Origin: Botryococcus braunii
Lineage: Eukaryota > Chlorophyta > Trebouxiophyceae
DNA length: 10,000 nucleotides
Direction of reading: 5' to 3'
Assembly: GCA_002005505.1 (NCBI GenBank)
Contig: KV908425.1
Location: 432,421-442,420, forward strand
The first letter of the stretch is position 1. Each line of letters opens with the position of its first letter. The position numbers and the translations under genes were made by a program. The notes beneath the pieces are model-generated. The model saw only the letters and a program-made list of their open reading frames with translations, did no database searches and was not told the origin of the DNA. Below are positions 1 through 10,000 of this stretch, one piece after another.

Positions 1-76
1 GCCATGCGTAGGGATGTTGATGTATACTTCGGGCTCCGAGAAATCTTTCACTTGTTGATAGAACTCTGCAATGCAG

Positions 77-6694
<6,618 letters not shown>

Positions 6695-6965
6695 GCTTTC
6701 CTAGGTGCTTTAGCTAATCGATAAACAGAAAGCATAGTACGCTTGAGTATTGCCTTTCAACACATCGACCCTGTCGACACGTGACTGTCAAAGCAACGGG
6801 GCCCTAAGACTGATATACTTCACTTCTCTCTTCAAATATATCCCGCCTAGGGACCTGTTGTCACAAAATCAGGTTGTTTGGTTGCAGCATGTAGGGAAGT
6901 CAGTGCATGGAATTTGTAAGTGATCAATATGAATGCATGCATGAAACAAAGGAGCATGGCTCATA

Positions 6966-7046
6966 CGCGCGCGCGTGTCTGTGTGTGTGTGTGCGCGCGC
7001 GTCTGTGTGTACATATGTGTATGTGTGTGGGTGGCAGTGTGCGCGC
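6966..7046 (+). repeat. CG/TG alternating tract in the 3' flank
   Basis: CGCGCGCGCGTGTC, then (TG)n, GTGCGCGCGCG, and TG-rich sequence with an ACATATGTGTATG core. This is the fourth tract of this composition in the left 7 kb. Confidence 0.88.
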
Positions 7047-7288
7047 CTCTGTGTGCACCCACGGCCGTGCTCATGAATGGACCATGTGGAGCGGGTGCTG
7101 CGGATCATTTCCCCCTTTTTTTTTTGGGGGGGGGGTCCCGCTGTATGTACAGAATCTGAGCTGAGGCAATTTAGGAATTTGGCCAATCTCCCAACAGTCT
7201 GGTCATAAGTTATGTCCAGAATGTGTAAGTAGGCTAAGACTTCATGATCAATTTTTGATCTAGCTTTACTCCACAATTGCTATCGACT

Positions 7289-7320
7289 GTGTGTATGTGT
7301 GTGTGTGTGTGTGTCTGTGT
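7289..7320 (+). repeat. Short (TG)n microsatellite
   Basis: TGTGTGTATG followed by about ten TG dinucleotides and TCTGTGTG. It is the last microsatellite before the repeat-poor right side of the window. Confidence 0.9.
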
Positions 7321-7360
7321 GCACCATGACACATGTTTGAGGTGCGCCAGCTTTCTCCTG

Positions 7361-7391
7361 ATTCAGGAGTCCTGATTCAGGACTCCTGAAT
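7361..7391. repeat. 31-bp palindrome with 15-bp perfect arms
   Basis: ATTCAGGAGTCCTGA (7361-7375), one central T, then TCAGGACTCCTGAAT (7377-7391), which is the exact reverse complement. It is embedded in a short run of TCCTGATTCAGGA repeats beginning at 7356, so alternative smaller hairpins are possible. It is neither a rho-independent terminator nor a tRNA. Confidence 0.9.
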
Positions 7392-8518
7392 GATTAGAAC
7401 GAAAGTTTAAACTCAACAAAGTCAAGCAGATTTGCCCTTTCGGTAATGGTCCATAAAGATGTCATGCGTGCGGATGTGCGGTATCCTTGCAGAAGAAGAT
7501 GGTGCAAGGTCCACAAAGAGAACATTTTGTCACTGAGATGGCCCACAGCACAGCAGAAGCAGAAGGATAATTTCTCAATAATTGATAGCTGTCCAGGCAT
7601 GGACTGAATCAAGATGGCCAGACAGCCATTAGTTCAATCATTTACTGTGAAGAAATCTTGCTTTTCTGTGGGCTATCTGCTGATATGGCCTGTAATCCTA
7701 ACCACCAAAGTTGTATAACCAAATGATGGTAAGAAAGCCGCAGCGTGGTTCAACACAGTCTGAGCGGAGGCAATGACAAGGGTAATCTATTGGCACTCTG
7801 TGTATTGACACAGACTCTTGATGGCATAGATCCAGGCTGGATACAACAGAGATATTGAGGGCTGCAATTGCAGTCGGTTTAAGAAAAGAACTTTACCCTC
7901 AAATGAAACTATTTCAAGAATCAGCAAGTCCTGATCCCCTTTCAAACATGTCTGCCAAATCATCACTGAAGATACTCAAGATACCACCATTGGTGCAAAC
8001 ATGTCAGGATTATATCCCCATTCAGTGGCTGTGTACCACATCCAAGGCTTCAAGCCCGAAAGGTTTCAATGCTCAGCACATCACAAAAGTGAGATGTGGG
8101 GCACCTAAGAGAAGTAAAGGCTAACCATAAAATAAGCAATTATTCTTCTCCCCTATATAGTAGATTAACTAGTACACCCATATCAGATCTTCAGCAAGCA
8201 CATAGAGTTCATTTATAGATACCTTGCGATCTCATGCATGCAGTTGTTTCACAAGGACAACTAGCATGAGGACCATGCCTCATTATAACAAAAATTATAT
8301 TTGCAAGTTGAAAGGGTATATGATCACCACTGCTGGCCAGTTGTTTCTCAATGGTGAAGGAACCAGATGGAAGGGTGTTCCTCTGCCTCATAACACAGCA
8401 CAATACTTATGAACATGCCAGACCAGTAGGAACATGGGAGACAATCTTCAAAACAATTCAGGCAATAAAATACAACAGCAGATATTCCGAAATGTTCACT
8501 ATACTGCCACTGAAGGGT
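7392..8518. other. AT-richer intergenic region without a recognisable gene
   Basis: I read all six frames. The longest stop-to-stop open stretch is on the plus strand (about 7822-8124, TGA just before it), reading through AIAVGLRKELYPQMKLFQES; I cannot assign it. Two shorter ones, 7394-7630 (minus) and about 7390-7608 (plus), oppose each other. A TATA-like CTATATAG lies at 8152-8159. Small hairpins occur at 7485-7509 and 7797-7814. It could be plain intergenic DNA or a decayed mobile element; no terminal repeats or target duplications were found by eye. Confidence 0.4.
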
Positions 8519-8535
8519 GGTGTTAAAAAAACACC
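8519..8535 (-). promoter_or_regulatory. Histone mRNA 3'-end stem-loop of H2B
   Basis: On the minus strand GGTGTTTTTTTAACACC forms a 6-bp stem with a 5-T loop, 48 bases after the H2B stop. It is preceded by AAACT and followed by ACCC. In animals the replication-dependent histone stem-loop is followed by ACCCA, where the transcript is cleaved instead of polyadenylated. A nearly identical element ends H2A. No clear purine-rich downstream element was seen. Confidence 0.88.
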
Positions 8536-8583
8536 AGTTTGAAGTTGAGGTTTCCCCCTCTGCTTCAGTAAAGCAGTATTGGC

Positions 8584-9017
8584 TTAGGCAGAGGTGAACT
8601 TGGTCACAGCCTTAGTGCCCTCAGAAACAGCATGCTTGGCAAGCTCGCCGGGGAGAATCAGTCGCACTGCGGTTTGAATCTCCCGAGAAGTCACGGTCGG
8701 CTTCTTGTTATAGCGTGCAAGAACAGCGGTCTCAGTGGCAATCTGCAGAAGCAAGATGGTTAACTTAAGTCCTTACAAATTAAAGGAGCTTTAGTTTCTG
8801 CGAAAGATGGTCGACTCACCTTCTCGAAAATGTCGTTAATGAACGAGTTCAAGATGCTCATGGCCTTCGAAGAGATACCCGTGTCTGGGTGGACTTGCTT
8901 CAAGACCTTGTAGATGTAAATCTTGTAGGTCTCATGCTTGCTGAGCTTTCTCTTCTTGGCTCCGCCAGCCTTAGCCGCAACCTTCTTGGCGGGCTTCTTC
9001 TCAGCTTTCGGTGCCAT
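8584..9017 (-). CDS. Histone H2B, two exons
   Basis: Core histone that pairs with H2A in the nucleosome. Exon 1 is 9017-8820 and exon 2 is 8742-8584, with TAA at 8586-8584; the product is 118 residues. The intron at 8819-8743 (77 bp) has donor AAG|GTGAGT and acceptor TTCTGCAG, phase 0 after Lys66. Residues 1-27 are a Lys/Ala tail. The histone fold follows, with [29 protein letters not shown], then [38 protein letters not shown] and a short C-terminus TSA. Lys114 in AVTK corresponds to the ubiquitinated lysine of other H2Bs. The start at 9017 gives the usual MAPK-type N-terminus. Reading exon 1 through the intron would give a false 85-residue protein. It is divergent to H2A over 328 bp. Ends are confirmed by homology, not by transcript data. 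Confidence 0.97.
8743..8819 (-). other. 77-bp intron of H2B
   Basis: On the minus strand it runs from GTGAGTCGACC to CTTGCTTCTGCAG, with a short pyrimidine-rich acceptor region. It lies between the codons for FEK and IATE. It is far shorter than the introns of the upstream peptidase gene. Confidence 0.95.
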
Positions 9018-9345
9018 TTCGAATGCAAGATTTTATTGTCAAAGAGAACGTGGAAATAAATCAGTGAAGTTTGTCTGCTCAAAACTTGAATGACTACAGT
9101 GGTTCGACCACAGTTCCTGTCATAGGATGTGCGCCACCCTATGCGCCGTGGGTCGGACCAATCGGAGGAGGCGAAGAGTGGCTGCCGCGTTCCACTGATT
9201 GGTCCATATTGTCAAAACAGTCGGCGCATGGGGTCCCACCGTAAACATCAGGATCGTTCTGCGCATATGGACTACACAGATAAAAGCTGTCGGCCTCTCG
9301 ACTTCTTAGCAGAATAATATTACTTCTTTTGAAAAAACTCGCACA
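9018..9345. promoter_or_regulatory. Bidirectional H2B-H2A promoter with mirror-image elements
   Basis: The 328 bp between the two start codons must hold both promoters. Seen: GGACCAATC at 9156-9164 and its exact inverse GATTGGTCC at 9197-9205, two CCAAT boxes facing opposite ways. Outside them lie ATGCGCCG at 9141-9148 and its inverse CGGCGCAT at 9222-9229. A TATA-like GATAAAAG lies at 9279-9286, about 60 bases before the H2A start. On the H2B side ATTTATTTCC (minus, about 9061-9052) is the only weak candidate. The GCGCC motifs resemble E2F-type sites, which would fit S-phase control, but that is inference. Confidence 0.78.
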
Positions 9346-9815
9346 ATGGCTGGTCGCGGAAAGGGAAAAACAGCCGGTAAGAAGTCCGTCAGCAAGTCTG
9401 CCAAGGCAGGCCTGCAGTTCCCTGTTGGTCGTATCGCTCGGTACCTGAAGAAGGGGAAGTACGCATCTCGTATTGGGGCTGGGGCTCCTGTATACCTGGC
9501 CGCTGTCCTCGAGTATCTTGCCGCTGAGGTGCTTGAGCTGGCCGGAAATGCCGCACGGGACAACAAGAAGAACCGAATTGTAAGTGCTGTTGTTGCCATC
9601 CCCTGTGGCTGCCACCCCTTCTTTCACTTATTTTTTATTGCAGGAGTGCTGATTGTCACTGGTGTTGACAGGTCCCCCGCCACATTCAGTTAGCCGTGCG
9701 CAACGATGAGGAGCTGAGCAAGCTCCTATCTGGGGTAACTATCGCTGCTGGTGGTGTTCTCCCCAACATTCATTCAGTCCTGCTGCCCAAGAAGAAGAGC
9801 AAGGATGAGGCTTAA
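9346..9815 (+). CDS. Histone H2A (canonical), two exons
   Basis: Core histone that pairs with H2B. Exon 1 is 9346-9579 and exon 2 is 9672-9815, including TAA at 9813-9815; the product is 125 residues. The intron at 9580-9671 (92 bp) has donor ATT|GTAAGT and acceptor TTGACAG, phase 0 after Ile78. Residues 1-20 are the basic tail (MAGRGKGK). [10 protein letters not shown] lies at 21-30. The acidic-patch residues Glu56, Glu61, Glu64, Asp90, Glu91 and Glu92 fall at exactly the canonical numbers. The docking region [15 protein letters not shown] precedes a short KSKDEA tail. There is no terminal SQ(E/D) motif, so it is not H2A.X, and the sequence is canonical rather than H2A.Z-like. Reading exon 1 into the intron would give a false 115-residue protein. 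Confidence 0.97.
9580..9671 (+). other. 92-bp intron of H2A
   Basis: GTAAGT donor and TGTTGACAG acceptor. It interrupts the coding sequence between NRI and VPRHIQ, within the conserved histone fold. An internal TTGCAG at about 9639-9644 is a competing acceptor, but using it would break the conserved VPRHIQ block. Confidence 0.95.
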
Positions 9816-9849
9816 ACTGCAAGTCTGGGCAAAGTATAACAACAAAACT

Positions 9850-9866
9850 GGTGTTTTATAAACACC
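9850..9866 (+). promoter_or_regulatory. Histone mRNA 3'-end stem-loop of H2A
   Basis: GGTGTTTTATAAACACC, 34 bases after the H2A stop, forms a 6-bp stem with a 5-base loop (or 7 bp with 3). It is preceded by AAACT and followed by ACCCA, the cleavage-site sequence of animal replication-dependent histone mRNAs. It differs from the H2B element at only two loop/stem-top positions. No poly(A) signal is evident close by. Confidence 0.9.
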
Positions 9867-10000
9867 ACCCATCCATGGAGTAGATTTAGTTCCGAAATTC
9901 ATTTGTTTTCAACCAACTTTGTCCCTGATGCTTGAAGTTCATGTTTTACATACCCTAATAGGCCTGCAGGGCCCATTGCACACCATCTTTACTACATATA
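9867..10000. other. Downstream flank of H2A
   Basis: 134 bases with no gene, tRNA or clear repeat that I can see. The purine-containing GGAGTAGAT at about 9877-9885 is too weak to call a histone downstream element. Confidence 0.5.

Larger units (their letters stand above)
6695..7360. other. 3' flank of the M28 gene, intergenic with simple repeats
   Basis: This must hold the 3' UTR of the upstream gene. The green-algal poly(A) signal TGTAA appears at 6915-6919 and again near 7225, but neither is proven. The rest contains a CG/TG tract, a C5-T10-G10 run (7111-7130 plus extra G) and a (TG)n stretch at 7289-7320. Small open frames here are repeat artefacts. Confidence 0.6.

Noticed and set aside
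8760..9017. H2B as a single-exon 85-codon protein
   Set aside because: It departs from H2B exactly at [24 protein letters not shown] follows after the 77-bp intron.
9099..9111. GGTTCGACC resembling a tRNA B-box/T-arm
   Set aside because: No acceptor stem, D-arm or A-box at the proper distance; the inverted repeat is only 5 bp and lies in the histone promoter.
9346..9693. H2A as a single-exon 115-codon protein
   Set aside because: The sequence departs from H2A exactly at ATT|GTAAGT, and VPRHIQ resumes after TTGACAG, so an intron is certain.

Overview
This is a nuclear genomic window from a eukaryote: coding sequence is split by GT-AG introns, and there are long dinucleotide microsatellites but no bacterial operon structure. 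The best guess for the organism is a green-lineage alga. The H2A and H2B genes are divergent, each carries an intron, and each also ends in a replication-dependent-type histone 3' stem-loop. Animal stem-loop histone genes usually lack introns, while the combination is described for volvocine green algae. The assignment is an inference, and no species can be named.

Layout. Positions 1-6694 (+) hold the 3' part of one large gene. I can assemble nine exons (77-141, 1068-1226, 1673-1801, 2383-2596, 3112-3356, 3908-4159, 4877-5152, 5701-5955, 6479-6694) that join in frame into 602 residues plus a stop. The product is a membrane-bound M28-family metallopeptidase of the ERMP1/Fxna type: the end of the zinc peptidase domain, about eight transmembrane segments, then a C-terminal domain. 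The catalytic N-terminal part lies upstream of the window. Its introns (446-926 bp) are full of low-complexity DNA: (CT)n, (GT)n, (CG)n, C and G homopolymers, a GA-rich tract, a 45-bp minisatellite and two 36-bp palindromes.

Positions 6695-8518 are intergenic. The first part still resembles the left side, with CG/TG repeats and a C5-T10-G10 run. A 31-bp palindrome at 7361-7391 is followed by about 1.1 kb of AT-richer, repeat-poor DNA with no gene I recognise.

Positions 8519-9866 are a compact histone pair. H2B (-) and H2A (+) diverge from a 328-bp shared promoter with mirror-image CCAAT and GCGCC-type elements. Each has one short intron (77 and 92 bp), and both 3' ends carry nearly the same 17-nt stem-loop followed by ACCC. 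The two histones form the H2A-H2B dimer of the nucleosome, and the shared promoter and 3' element point to coordinated S-phase expression. Nothing links the histones functionally to the peptidase. Composition statements are by eye, not computed.
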